From Thermoleophilia bacterium (GTDB taxonomy: Bacteria > Actinomycetota > Thermoleophilia > Gaiellales > Gaiellaceae): DNA of 64,000 nt. The notes under the pieces are model-generated. The model had not been told where the DNA came from. It made no database searches and worked only from the letters and a program-made list of their open reading frames with translations. Within the stretch, counting starts at the first letter, position 1, and every line of letters begins with the position of its first letter. Where the stretch lies: positions 1-64,000 of the forward strand of contig JAICJI010000002.1 of the NCBI GenBank assembly GCA_025928515.1, in the 5' to 3' direction. Shown here piece after piece: positions 25,653-33,818 of this stretch. The position numbers and the translations under genes were made by a program.

Positions 25653-26426
25653 TTGGCGGCGGTCTCTCAGACCGAGACGAAGGGGAGGCCCGGAGGATCG
25701 CTCCGGGCCTCCTCCGTCTCCCGTTCATTCGCGGGCGTCGAGGCGCTGCGCGACGTCTCGCTCGAGCTGCGGCAGGGTGAGGTCGTCGGGCTGATCGGGC
25801 CGAACGGCGCGGGCAAGTCGACGCTCGTCAACATCCTCAGCGGCTTCGACCGGCCGACCCGGGGCCGCGTGTTGCTCGAGGACAGGGACGTGACCCGCTG
25901 GCCCGCCTTCCGACGCGGCCGGCGAGGGCTCGCACGCACGTTCCAGCACAGCCACGCCTTCGGCGGCCTCACGGTGCGGGAGAACGTCGAGGTCTCGGCG
26001 CTCGGGGTCGGCGCTTCCCAGCGGGAAGCCAGGAGACGCACGAAGGAGCTTCTCGGCTTGCTCGGGCTCGCCGACTACGCCGACCAGCCCGCCTCCTCGC
26101 TCCCGCACGGAGACGAGCGGAGGCTGGGCGTGGCCCGGGCCCTGGCGACGGAGCCGCGCTTCGTGCTGATGGACGAGCCCGCGGCCGGCCTCCCCGAGGT
26201 GGAGATTCCCCGGTTCGCAACCGCGGTCGGCACCGTCCGCGAGCACGGCGCCGGGGTGCTGCTCGTCGACCACAACGTCGCTCTCGTCCTCGAGGTGTGC
26301 GAACGGATCCATGTGCTCGACCAGGGGACGACGCTCGCCGAGGGCACCCCGAAGGAGATCCGCGCCCATCTCGGAGTGGCCGCCGCCTACCTCGGCGAGA
26401 GCGCGGCCGCGGAGGACATCGAGTGA
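25653..26426 (+). CDS. livG: Branched-chain-type ABC ATPase LivG (2)
   Basis: A 257-aa ATPase. Walker A is GPNGAGKST, the Q-loop segment is ARTFQHSHAFGGLTVRENV, the signature is the degenerate LPHGDERRLGVARAL, Walker B is FVLMDEPAAGLPEV, and the switch His is in LLVDHNVALVLEVC. The frame opens with TTG at 25653, three bases after the binding-protein stop; no ATG or GTG lies between there and the conserved domain, so a TTG start is likely. In this importer the order is binding protein, G, F, H, M, unlike H, M, G, F in the first. Confidence 0.88.
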   Translation: MAAVSQTETKGRPGGSLRASSVSRSFAGVEALRDVSLELRQGEVVGLIGPNGAGKSTLVNILSGFDRPTRGRVLLEDRDVTRWPAFRRGRRGLARTFQHSHAFGGLTVRENVEVSALGVGASQREARRRTKELLGLLGLADYADQPASSLPHGDERRLGVARALATEPRFVLMDEPAAGLPEVEIPRFATAVGTVREHGAGVLLVDHNVALVLEVCERIHVLDQGTTLAEGTPKEIRAHLGVAAAYLGESAAAEDIE

Positions 26427-27127
26427 CCGGGCTGGAAGTCGAGAATCTTTCAGTCCGCTACGGAGCGGTCGAGGCCGTGCGCGGCCTGTCGCTCGAGGTG
26501 CGGCCCGGGCAGATTGTCGGCCTGATTGGGCCGAACGGCGCGGGGAAGTCGTCGACGCTGCACGCCATCATGGGCTCTGCTCCGATCACCGGCGGCGATG
26601 TCCGGCTCGACGGCACGTCGATCGTCGGGCGCCGGCCGGAGGAGGTCGCACGGCGCGGCGTCGCGCTCGTGCCCGAGGGCCGGCGCATCTTCGGCGAGCT
26701 CACGGTGGACGAGAACCTCCGTCTCGGCCTCGCCGGCAGGAGCGCGCGCACGAACGGCGACGGCCTCGCGCGAGCCCACGAGCTCTTCCCGATCCTGCGC
26801 GAGTTCCGCTCGCGCCAGGCGGGCGTCCTCTCGGGCGGCCAGCAGCAGCAGCTCGCGATCGGACGCGCACTGGCCGCCGACCCTGAAATCCTCTTGCTCG
26901 ACGAGCCGTCGCTCGGGCTGGCGCCGAAGATCGTCGACATCGTGTTCGAGGCGCTGACGCAGATCAGGGACGCCGGCCTCGCCGTCCTGCTCGTGGAGCA
27001 GCGCGCACAGCGGACCGTCGCGCTCGCCGACGTGTCGCACGTGCTCGCGAATGGCGAGCTCCGCCTGACTCTTGGCTCGAAGGACGCGGCCGATACCGAG
27101 CGCCTCGTGGCCGCGTATCTCGCATGA
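26423..27127 (+). CDS. livF: Branched-chain-type ABC ATPase LivF (2)
   Basis: A 234-aa ATPase partner. Walker A is GPNGAGKSS, the LivF-type segment is ALVPEGRRIFGELTVDENL, the signature is LSGGQQQQLAIGRAL, Walker B is ILLLDEPSLGLAP, and the switch region is LLVEQRAQRTVALAD. GTG start overlaps the previous stop (GTGA) and the stop overlaps the permease ATG. Confidence 0.92.
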   Translation: MTGLEVENLSVRYGAVEAVRGLSLEVRPGQIVGLIGPNGAGKSSTLHAIMGSAPITGGDVRLDGTSIVGRRPEEVARRGVALVPEGRRIFGELTVDENLRLGLAGRSARTNGDGLARAHELFPILREFRSRQAGVLSGGQQQQLAIGRALAADPEILLLDEPSLGLAPKIVDIVFEALTQIRDAGLAVLLVEQRAQRTVALADVSHVLANGELRLTLGSKDAADTERLVAAYLA

Positions 27128-28041
27128 TCCTCGGGATCCTCAGCCTCCAGCCTTTGACGTGGCCCACGGTCGCCACCGCTCTGGCGCTCGGCGGCGTCTA
27201 CGCGCTCATGGCAGTGGGGATCGGCCTCGTCTTCGGCGTGCTCCGGCTCGTCAACTTCGCCTACGGCCAGCTGATCATGGCCGGCGGCTACGCCCTTGCG
27301 TACGGCTCGCTCTGGAACTTTGCGACGTGGCAGTCGATCCTGCTCTGCTTCGGCGTCGTCCTCGTGCTGACGGTTCTCATGGACAGGCTCGTCTTCCGGC
27401 CACTGCGGACGAGCTCTCCCACCGTGATGCTCGTGGCGACGTTCGCCGTCGCGTTCCTGCTCCAGAACATCGCTTTGCTGAAGTTCGGCCCGCTGTCGAA
27501 GAACGTCGGCTCGCTCGCGCAGCTCAACGCGCCCTGGGACATCTTCGGCGTGCAGATCAAGGAGATCGCGGTGCTCGCGGTGGTCACCGCGCTCGGCTGC
27601 CTCTTCATCCTCCAGCTCTTGCTCACGCGCACGCCGCTCGGGCTGCACATGCGGGCCGCGGCGATGGACTTCCGGACGGCCCGGCTGCTCGGCGTCCGCG
27701 CGAACCGCGTGATCGGGGCGGCCGTGATCATCTCGGGGCTGCTCGCCGCCACCTCGGCGGTGTTCCTGAGCGTGCAGGAGAACAGCATCTCGTCCACGTT
27801 CGGCCTCCAGGACACGATCATCGTGCTCGCCGGCGTGGTGGTCGGCGGGATGAACCGGCCGATCCCGGCGACGCTCGGCGGTTTCTCGATCGGTTTCGCC
27901 ACGGGGATCCTCGGCGGCGTGCTGCCCGCGGACAAGACCCAGTACCTGACGAGCTTCATCTTCGCGGCCGTGATCGTCGTGTTGCTCGTGCGGCCGAACG
28001 GTCTCTTCACTCGCGGCGGGGGCGCGGTGGAGCGCGTATGA
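27124..28041 (+). CDS. livH: Branched-chain-type ABC permease LivH (2)
   Basis: A 305-aa permease with the LivH hallmark ALGGVYALMAVGIGLVFGVL then NFAYGQLIMAGGYALAYG. The coupling region is HMRAAAMDFRTARLLGVRAN and the C-terminus is VLLVRPNGLFTRGG. It pairs with the LivM-type permease directly downstream (ATGA overlap). Confidence 0.9.
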   Translation: MILGILSLQPLTWPTVATALALGGVYALMAVGIGLVFGVLRLVNFAYGQLIMAGGYALAYGSLWNFATWQSILLCFGVVLVLTVLMDRLVFRPLRTSSPTVMLVATFAVAFLLQNIALLKFGPLSKNVGSLAQLNAPWDIFGVQIKEIAVLAVVTALGCLFILQLLLTRTPLGLHMRAAAMDFRTARLLGVRANRVIGAAVIISGLLAATSAVFLSVQENSISSTFGLQDTIIVLAGVVVGGMNRPIPATLGGFSIGFATGILGGVLPADKTQYLTSFIFAAVIVVLLVRPNGLFTRGGGAVERV

Positions 28042-29078
28042 GCGTCGCTCGGCGGCTACCTGAGGTGCTGGTCCCGGCGCTGCTCGTCGTGGCGACCGCG
28101 CTGCTCGGGCTCGCGGTCTCGAACTACCTCGAGGGGTACTTCGTCAACACGCTGGTCAAGGTCGCGATCGTCGTCGGGCTCTACGTCTTCATCGGGAACT
28201 CGGGCGTCCTGTCGTTCGGGCAGATCAGCTTCGTCGCCGTAGGCGCGTGGACAGCCGGAGTGCTCACCGTGCCGAGGGCCGACAAGCCGATCGCCTTCCC
28301 GGGCATCGCCCATTTCCTCGCCACGACGAACGTCGGCAATAGCGCGTCGCTCGCGCTCGCCGCCGTCGTCGGCGGTGTGTTCGCATTCGCGGTCGGGCTG
28401 CCGCTGATGCGGCTCTCGGGCCTCGCCGCCGGGATCGCCACTTTCGCCGTGCTCGAGATCACGAACAACGTGCTCGGCTACGAGGGGCTGATCGGCCCGG
28501 CGCTGAACGGCTTCTCGTCGGTTCCTCCGACGACCGGGATCTGGCAGGCGACGATCGGCTGCCTCATCTGCATCGCCGTGGCCTATGCCTACCAGCGCAC
28601 GCGCTTCGGCAGGATGCTGCGCGCGACGCGGGAGGATCCGGCGGCCGCGGCGGCGGCCGGGATCTCGATCCACCGGCAGCGGCTGGTCGCCTTCACGCTT
28701 GCCGGCGCGCTCGCGGGCTTCGCCGGCGGCCTCTACGTCCACCTGCAGCCGCTGGCGGCAAACGACCTGTTCCTCGATCTGACGTTCATCACGCTCGCGA
28801 TGCTGGTCGTCGGGGGCTCCGGAAGCCTGCTCGGCGCGGTCGTCGGCGCGCTCGCCGTCAACGGCATCTACACCTTCTTCACCGCTGCGGTGAACACCGT
28901 CGACGTCTTCGGGTGGCACCTGCACGTTCGGGCCGGGACGGCGGAGATCGTGCTCGGCGTGCTGATGGTGCTCGTGCTCATCCTCCGGCCGAGCGGTCTC
29001 ACCGGCGGCCGCGAGCTGTCCTTGCCACGGCGCCGTCGCGCCCTGGCCGATCTCGAGAAAGCGAGGGCCACCACATGA
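28038..29078 (+). CDS. livM: Branched-chain-type ABC permease LivM (2)
   Basis: A 346-aa permease of ordinary LivM length. It has FIGNSGVLSFGQISFVAVGA, the conserved LivM segment after the first helices, the coupling motif MLRATREDPAAAAAAGI, and the end VLILRPSGLTGG followed by a basic tail. It serves as a normal-length comparison for the enlarged LivM at 6291. Its stop overlaps the next ATG. Confidence 0.9.
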   Translation: MSVARRLPEVLVPALLVVATALLGLAVSNYLEGYFVNTLVKVAIVVGLYVFIGNSGVLSFGQISFVAVGAWTAGVLTVPRADKPIAFPGIAHFLATTNVGNSASLALAAVVGGVFAFAVGLPLMRLSGLAAGIATFAVLEITNNVLGYEGLIGPALNGFSSVPPTTGIWQATIGCLICIAVAYAYQRTRFGRMLRATREDPAAAAAAGISIHRQRLVAFTLAGALAGFAGGLYVHLQPLAANDLFLDLTFITLAMLVVGGSGSLLGAVVGALAVNGIYTFFTAAVNTVDVFGWHLHVRAGTAEIVLGVLMVLVLILRPSGLTGGRELSLPRRRRALADLEKARATT

Positions 29079-30157
29079 GGTTCAGCATCTACAGCGAGCT
29101 TCAGAGCTGGCCGGGGAAGTCGTACGACCGGCTCTACGGAGAGGTGCTCGAGCAGATCGAGAACGCCGACCGGCTCGGCTACGAGGCCTACGCCGCGGTC
29201 GAGCACCTCTTCTTCCCGAAGTTCTCGGCGTCGGCCAACCCCTTCGGCCTGTTCGGGATGGCCGCCGCGCGGACGCGCCGGATCAACTTCCGGACGATGC
29301 TCCACATCCTCCCGTACCACAACCCGCTCGTCCTGGCGGCCATGATCCACGAGTTCTCGCTGCTCAGCGGCGGCCGCTACGAGTTCGGCGTCGGGCGCGG
29401 CCACGGCTGGATCCCGTTGCCCGCGGGGATGCCGCTCGACGAGACGTCGCGGCCGCGCTACGAGGAGGCGCTTGACCTCTTCGTCGAGGCGCTGCACTCC
29501 GACGTCGTCAGCTTCGAGGGCGACTACTGGAACGTGAAGGAGAGCCAGGTGATCCCGTTCAGCGGGCACAAGTTCCGCCTCGTCCTGGGCGGCACTTCCG
29601 ACCGCACGTACGACCTCGCGGCCAAGCACGGCTGGTCGGTCGCCGTGCCGCCGCTCCTGCCGTACGCCGCGCTCAAGGAGCAGCTCGACCTCTACCGCGC
29701 GAAATGCGCGGAGTACGGCACGACGCCGGACATCATCTGGATCCACGCCTGCTACATCGACGACGACGCCGACCTCGCGCGACGGGAGGCGGAGCAGCAC
29801 ATGCGCGGCTTCCTCGAGGGCAACGCCTCGCCGCTGACCGAGCATCCGGTGCCGCCGGTCGACGCGCTCAACGCCGCCGGCTACGGCTTCTACGCGTCGG
29901 GGATCATGGAGAAGCTCGCCGCGACGCCGTACGACGAGATGATCGCGGGCGACATCGTCTGGGTCGGCACGCCCGACGACGTGATCCAGCGGATCCGAGA
30001 GACGATCGAGGTCTGCGAGGGGCTGACCGAGATCGCGATCACGACGAACCCCGGCGGCGTCGAGCACTGGAAGGCGATCAAGGCGCAGGAGCTCTTTGCC
30101 GATCACGTCATCCCGGTCATCCAGCGGGAGACGGGGGCGGTCGCGGTCGAGGCGTGA
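29075..30157 (+). CDS. Luciferase-like (LLM) flavin-dependent oxidoreductase (2)
   Basis: A 360-aa luciferase-superfamily protein, closer to the two-component flavin monooxygenase type (LuxA, limonene or alkanal monooxygenase-like). Family features: IENADRLGYEAYAAVEHLF, RTMLHILPYHNPLVLAAMI, GGRYEFGVGRGHGW, and the late substrate-side segment GDIVWVGTPDDVIQRI. It is not a close copy of the LLM at 14474. Coupled upstream to livM and downstream to the first reductase by 4-bp overlaps. Probably an FMNH2- or F420-dependent oxygenation or hydride-transfer step on the imported compound. Confidence 0.85.
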   Translation: MRFSIYSELQSWPGKSYDRLYGEVLEQIENADRLGYEAYAAVEHLFFPKFSASANPFGLFGMAAARTRRINFRTMLHILPYHNPLVLAAMIHEFSLLSGGRYEFGVGRGHGWIPLPAGMPLDETSRPRYEEALDLFVEALHSDVVSFEGDYWNVKESQVIPFSGHKFRLVLGGTSDRTYDLAAKHGWSVAVPPLLPYAALKEQLDLYRAKCAEYGTTPDIIWIHACYIDDDADLARREAEQHMRGFLEGNASPLTEHPVPPVDALNAAGYGFYASGIMEKLAATPYDEMIAGDIVWVGTPDDVIQRIRETIEVCEGLTEIAITTNPGGVEHWKAIKAQELFADHVIPVIQRETGAVAVEA

Positions 30158-31077
30158 CGTCCGTCGTCGTCGCCGGAGCCGGCTCGATCGGCTCACTGCT
30201 CGCTGCGCACCTCGCGCAGGTCGCCGACGTCACGGTGCTGACGCGGCGCGAGGAGCACGCCGTCGCGCTGCGCGAGCGGGGGCTCCGCGTATCCGGCCGC
30301 GGCGACTTCATCGCGCAGCTCGGGGCAACCGCGGATCCCGCCGCTCTGCCGGACGACGCCGAGCTGGCGGTCATTGCGTGCAAGAGCACCGACCTCGAGC
30401 CGCTGGCGGCGCGGCTGGAAGGGGCGCTCGCGGGTGCGACGGTGATGACGATCCAGAACGGGCTCGGCGCCGAGGAGATCGTCGCGGCGCACGGCGACTG
30501 GCCGCTCCTCTCGGCCGTGACGTTTATGAGCGGCACGCGCCACGGCGACGCGCACGTCGAGTACGTCCTCGACACCGCGACCTGGATCGGGCCGTATCGG
30601 GGGACGACGGAGGACGACGCCCGCCGCGTCGCCGAGCTCATCGAGGCCGGAGGCCTGAAGGCGCAGGCGTTTCCCGACCTGCGGCCGGCGCAGTGGTCGA
30701 AGCTCGTCTTCAACGCTACGGTCAACGGCGTCGCCGCGCTCACGGGCCTCCCGCACGACTTCCACTTCGCGCAGACCGACCAGCTGTCCGATCTCGGCCG
30801 CCTCGTGTGCGATCTGGTGGACGAGGGCAAGGCGGTCGCCGCCGCGGCGGGTGTCGAGCTCCACGACGACCCGTGGGAGATGAACGTCCTCGCGACGCAG
30901 CGCGGCCACCGGCACTTCCCCTCGATGCTCGAGGACGTCGAGGCCCAGCGGCCCACGGAGGTCGAGCTCATCAACGGCGCGCTCGTGCGCGAGGCCGAGC
31001 GGCACGGTGTATCCGTTCCCCTGCAGACGGCCGTCTATAGGCTCGTCAAGGCGAGGGAGGCGAGCTACTCGGAGTGA
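30154..31077 (+). CDS. Ketopantoate reductase (PanE/ApbA)-family protein (1)
   Basis: A 307-aa NADP-dependent 2-oxo-acid reductase-like protein. The nucleotide site is VVVAGAGSIGSLLAAHLA, the substrate-domain motif with catalytic Lys is KLVFNATVNGVAALTGLP (Lys in QWSKLVFN), and the C-terminal substrate loop is FPSMLEDVEAQRPTEVELI. A genuine pantothenate role is unlikely given the catabolic context and the adjacent paralogue; reduction or oxidation of a hydroxy/oxo acid intermediate is more likely. GTG start coupled to the luciferase-like gene (GTGA). Confidence 0.85.
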   Translation: MTSVVVAGAGSIGSLLAAHLAQVADVTVLTRREEHAVALRERGLRVSGRGDFIAQLGATADPAALPDDAELAVIACKSTDLEPLAARLEGALAGATVMTIQNGLGAEEIVAAHGDWPLLSAVTFMSGTRHGDAHVEYVLDTATWIGPYRGTTEDDARRVAELIEAGGLKAQAFPDLRPAQWSKLVFNATVNGVAALTGLPHDFHFAQTDQLSDLGRLVCDLVDEGKAVAAAAGVELHDDPWEMNVLATQRGHRHFPSMLEDVEAQRPTEVELINGALVREAERHGVSVPLQTAVYRLVKAREASYSE

Positions 31078-31101
31078 GCATCTGCGTCGTGTGCGCGAGA
31101 C

Positions 31102-31116
31102 CGGTACGACGTACCG
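31102..31116. promoter_or_regulatory. Palindrome before second ketopantoate-reductase-like gene
   Basis: CGGTAC-GAC-GTACCG is a 6-3-6 perfect inverted repeat in the 61-bp gap before 31139, one of few gaps in this operon. It may be an operator or a short RNA hairpin. No clear promoter hexamers were recognised around it. Confidence 0.35.
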
Positions 31117-31138
31117 TCAAGGGAGCGTCACGCCGGTC

Positions 31139-32059
31139 GTGAGGATCTGCGTGGTGGGCTGTGGGGCGGTCGGGTCGCTGTTTGCGGCCAACCTGTCGTT
31201 GCTCGAGGACGTCGAGGTCTGGGCGTTCGACCTCAACGAGCTGCACGTGGCCGCGATGAACCGCGACGGGCTGCGGCTCTCGGGCGCCGGCGAGGTGGTC
31301 GGGCGCCCCCGCGCGACGAGCGACCCGGCGAAGCTTCCGCCCTGCGACTTCGGCCTCGTCGCCACGAAGGCGATGCACACCGAGCCGGCGATCGAAGCCA
31401 CTGCGCACGCCTTCGTGGACGGCTACGTCGCGACCGTCCAGAACGGGCTCGGCAACGAGGAGACTCTCGCGCGGCACGTCGAGCGCGTGATCCGCGGCAC
31501 GACCTTCCCCGCCGGCAAGCTCCTCGAGCCGGGGCACGTGCAGTGGGACGTGCAGGGCGACACGACGCTCGGCCCGTACGACGAGCGCGTGCCACTTGCC
31601 GAGGTCGAGCGGCTCGCCGACGCGTGCACGCGCGCCGGAATGCCGGCCGAGGCGGTCGAGGACGCGCGCGGCCCGCAGTGGCGCAAGGTCATCTTCAACG
31701 CCTCGACGAACCCGATCGGCGCGCTCACCGGTCTCACGCACGGCCGCGTCTGCGAGCGGCCCGACCTGCGCACGCTCGTCACGGGCCTCGTCGACGAGGG
31801 CAAGGCGGTCGCGGCCGCGCAGGGGATCGAGCTCGACGCCGATCCCGAGGAGCTGATCGACCACGCCGCAAAGCCCGAGGTCGCGTACGACCACAAGGCG
31901 TCGATGCTCCAGGACATCGAGGCGCGGCGCACGACCGAGGTCGACTACCTCAACGGCGGCATCGTCCACTTCGGTGGCGAGCACGGCGTGCCCACGCCGC
32001 TCAACGCTGCCATCCGGGCGCTCGTGAAAGGAGTGGAGGCCTCGTGGACGCAGAGCTGA
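31139..32059 (+). CDS. Ketopantoate reductase (PanE/ApbA)-family protein (2)
   Basis: A 306-aa paralogue of the preceding gene: RICVVGCGAVGSLFAANLSL (nucleotide site), WRKVIFNASTNPIGALTGL (catalytic Lys and Asn), LVDEGKAVAAAQGIEL (shared almost word for word with the neighbour), and ASMLQDIEARRTTEVDYLN. The GTG at 31139 begins right at the Rossmann strand. The first 15 or so bases of the next gene overlap its 3' end. A tandem pair suggests either a heteromeric enzyme or two sequential or stereospecific reductions. Confidence 0.85.
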   Translation: MRICVVGCGAVGSLFAANLSLLEDVEVWAFDLNELHVAAMNRDGLRLSGAGEVVGRPRATSDPAKLPPCDFGLVATKAMHTEPAIEATAHAFVDGYVATVQNGLGNEETLARHVERVIRGTTFPAGKLLEPGHVQWDVQGDTTLGPYDERVPLAEVERLADACTRAGMPAEAVEDARGPQWRKVIFNASTNPIGALTGLTHGRVCERPDLRTLVTGLVDEGKAVAAAQGIELDADPEELIDHAAKPEVAYDHKASMLQDIEARRTTEVDYLNGGIVHFGGEHGVPTPLNAAIRALVKGVEASWTQS

Positions 32060-33108
32060 CCGCACGGCACACCCGCATACGCGAGGCGCTCGAGCGCGAC
32101 GGGCTCGACGCGGCGCTCGTCTGCGGCTCCGAGTACACGGGCTTCGAGGGCGCCGTCACGTACCTCTCCGGTTTCCAGGTCGTCCACCGGTACGCGTATG
32201 TCGTGCTGCCGCGAGAGGGCGAGCCGGCGATCGTCTTCCCGGCGGAGGCGCGGTACGTCGGCGAGCACGGCGACTCGCAAATCGAGGACCAGGTCTTCGC
32301 GGACCGGCCGGGAGAGTGGCTCGCCGACCGGCTCCGCGGCCGCCGCGTCGGGGTCTACGGGCTCGACTACGTGATGACGGTGCGCGATTACGCGCCGCTC
32401 GCCGCGGGCGCCGAGCTCGTCCCGTGGGACGAGCAGTTCGACCTCGCGCGCGCCGTGAAGTCGGAGGCCGAGCTCGCGTCGGTGCGCGAGAGCGTCGAGA
32501 TCAACGCCGCGGGGTTCCATGCGTTCCGCGAGGCCTGGGCACCCGGCCGCAACGCCGCCGAGGTGCTCGCACCGGCGGAGGAGCTGTTCGTCGAGCGCGG
32601 CTGCGGCCGGCTGACGATGAACATGGTGCTCGTCGGCGCCGAGTTCGCCATCGCGCGCGACGAAACCGTCTTCGGCGACTTCACCGTCCCGTCCCTCGAG
32701 ATCGCCGGCCCGGGCGGACACTGGGTCGAGGTGTCGCGCGCGCTCGGGACGCCGAGCGACGAGGTGAAGCGGATGCTCGAGGCGTACGAGGAGTACTACG
32801 AGGTCGCGCCTTCGGCGCTCCGCGCAGGCGCGACGGCCCACGATGTCCACCGCGCCGTCTCGGCCGGATTCACGAAGCGCGGCTACCACCTCGGCCACGT
32901 GACGGGCCATTCGATCGGGATGACGATGATCGAGCACCCGAAGATTGGAGAGGGGGTCGAGACCGAGCTCGCGGTGAACATGGTCTTCTCGATGCACCCG
33001 CACGCGATCTCGGCCGATGGCCGAGAATGTCTCTATATGCAGGACACATGGCTCGTCACCGAAGACGGCGGTGTTCCGCTCGCCGGCCTGGAGATGCGGA
33101 TCTGGTGA
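32044..33108 (+). CDS. Creatinase-like M24-fold protein (2) lacking metal ligands
   Basis: A 354-aa protein of the M24/creatinase fold (N-terminal domain with LERDGLDAALVCGSEYTG). The positions that bind two metals in aminopeptidase P are lost: the two Asp segment reads EIAGPGGHWVEVSRAL, the first Glu segment reads VFSMHPHAIS, and the last Glu segment reads YMQDTWLVTEDG. The fold's central His is kept in GHVTGHSIGMTMIEHP. Creatinase itself works without metal, so an amidinohydrolase- or other metal-free role is plausible, not proven. The GTG at 32044 overlaps the reductase gene by 16 bp; the stop overlaps the next GTG. Confidence 0.82.
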   Translation: MDAELTARHTRIREALERDGLDAALVCGSEYTGFEGAVTYLSGFQVVHRYAYVVLPREGEPAIVFPAEARYVGEHGDSQIEDQVFADRPGEWLADRLRGRRVGVYGLDYVMTVRDYAPLAAGAELVPWDEQFDLARAVKSEAELASVRESVEINAAGFHAFREAWAPGRNAAEVLAPAEELFVERGCGRLTMNMVLVGAEFAIARDETVFGDFTVPSLEIAGPGGHWVEVSRALGTPSDEVKRMLEAYEEYYEVAPSALRAGATAHDVHRAVSAGFTKRGYHLGHVTGHSIGMTMIEHPKIGEGVETELAVNMVFSMHPHAISADGRECLYMQDTWLVTEDGGVPLAGLEMRIW

Positions 33109-33818
33109 GCGCTCCGAACGCCGACGAGTTCGCCCCGATCCTCGAGGGACCGGGCGCCAGCGACTACGAGCGCTACCTCCGCACCGACGAGCTGCTTGCC
33201 CTCCAGAAGGGGCCGGACGAGTGGGTGCACCGCGACGAGCTCCTCTTCCAGACGGTCCACCAGTCGTCCGAGCTCTTCCTGAAGCACGCGTGGACGGAGG
33301 TGGAAGAGGGGACGCGCCTGATCGAGGCACGCGACGTCGCGGGCGCGCTGCGGCTGCTCTGGCGCGCGAACCGGGCGATCCGTTACGTCGTCTCGTTCCT
33401 GGAGCACCTCGAGCTGATGTCGCCGTGGGAGTACCAGGAGGTGCGCCGCGTGCTCGGTCACGGCTCGGGCTTCGACTCGCCAGGCTTCCGTGGCATCCGT
33501 GAGGTTTCGCCGGGTCTCTACGCGGCGTTCGACGCGCTCCGCCGCGAGCGGGGGCTGTCGCTGCTCGAGGTCTACACCCAGGGCCGCGAACACGAGGACC
33601 TGTACCAGCTCGCCGAGGCGCTGATCGACTGGGACGAGCAGGTCGGTGTCTGGCGCTCCCGCCACGTGAAGATGGTCGGCCGCGTGATCGGTGAGGACGT
33701 GATGGGGACGCAGGGCACGCCGGTCGAGCTACTCGCGGGGCTGCTCAAGCACAAGATGTTCCCCGAGCTCTGGACGGTGCGGACCGAGCTCACCGAGCTG
33801 GCGAAGCAGTCGGACTAG
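33105..33818 (+). CDS. Tryptophan 2,3-dioxygenase-family protein
   Basis: A 237-aa protein of the haem tryptophan 2,3-dioxygenase family, somewhat shorter than usual. Recognisable blocks: YERYLRTDELLALQKG, DELLFQTVHQSSELFLKHAW, GHGSGFDSPGFRGI (compare GSGFQSPGFR), and WRSRHVKMVGRVIGEDVMGT, whose His is the expected haem ligand. The signature after it, GTQGTPVELL, departs from the usual GTGGSSG of the substrate loop, so the substrate could be a related indole or another aromatic. GTG start coupled to the creatinase-like gene; the next gene begins immediately after its stop. Confidence 0.85.
   Translation: MSAPNADEFAPILEGPGASDYERYLRTDELLALQKGPDEWVHRDELLFQTVHQSSELFLKHAWTEVEEGTRLIEARDVAGALRLLWRANRAIRYVVSFLEHLELMSPWEYQEVRRVLGHGSGFDSPGFRGIREVSPGLYAAFDALRRERGLSLLEVYTQGREHEDLYQLAEALIDWDEQVGVWRSRHVKMVGRVIGEDVMGTQGTPVELLAGLLKHKMFPELWTVRTELTELAKQSD

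Noticed and set aside
30154-32059. Pantothenate biosynthesis genes (panE duplicates)
   Set aside because: Family membership is clear, but there are no panB/panC/panD neighbours, and two copies inside a catabolic operon point elsewhere.
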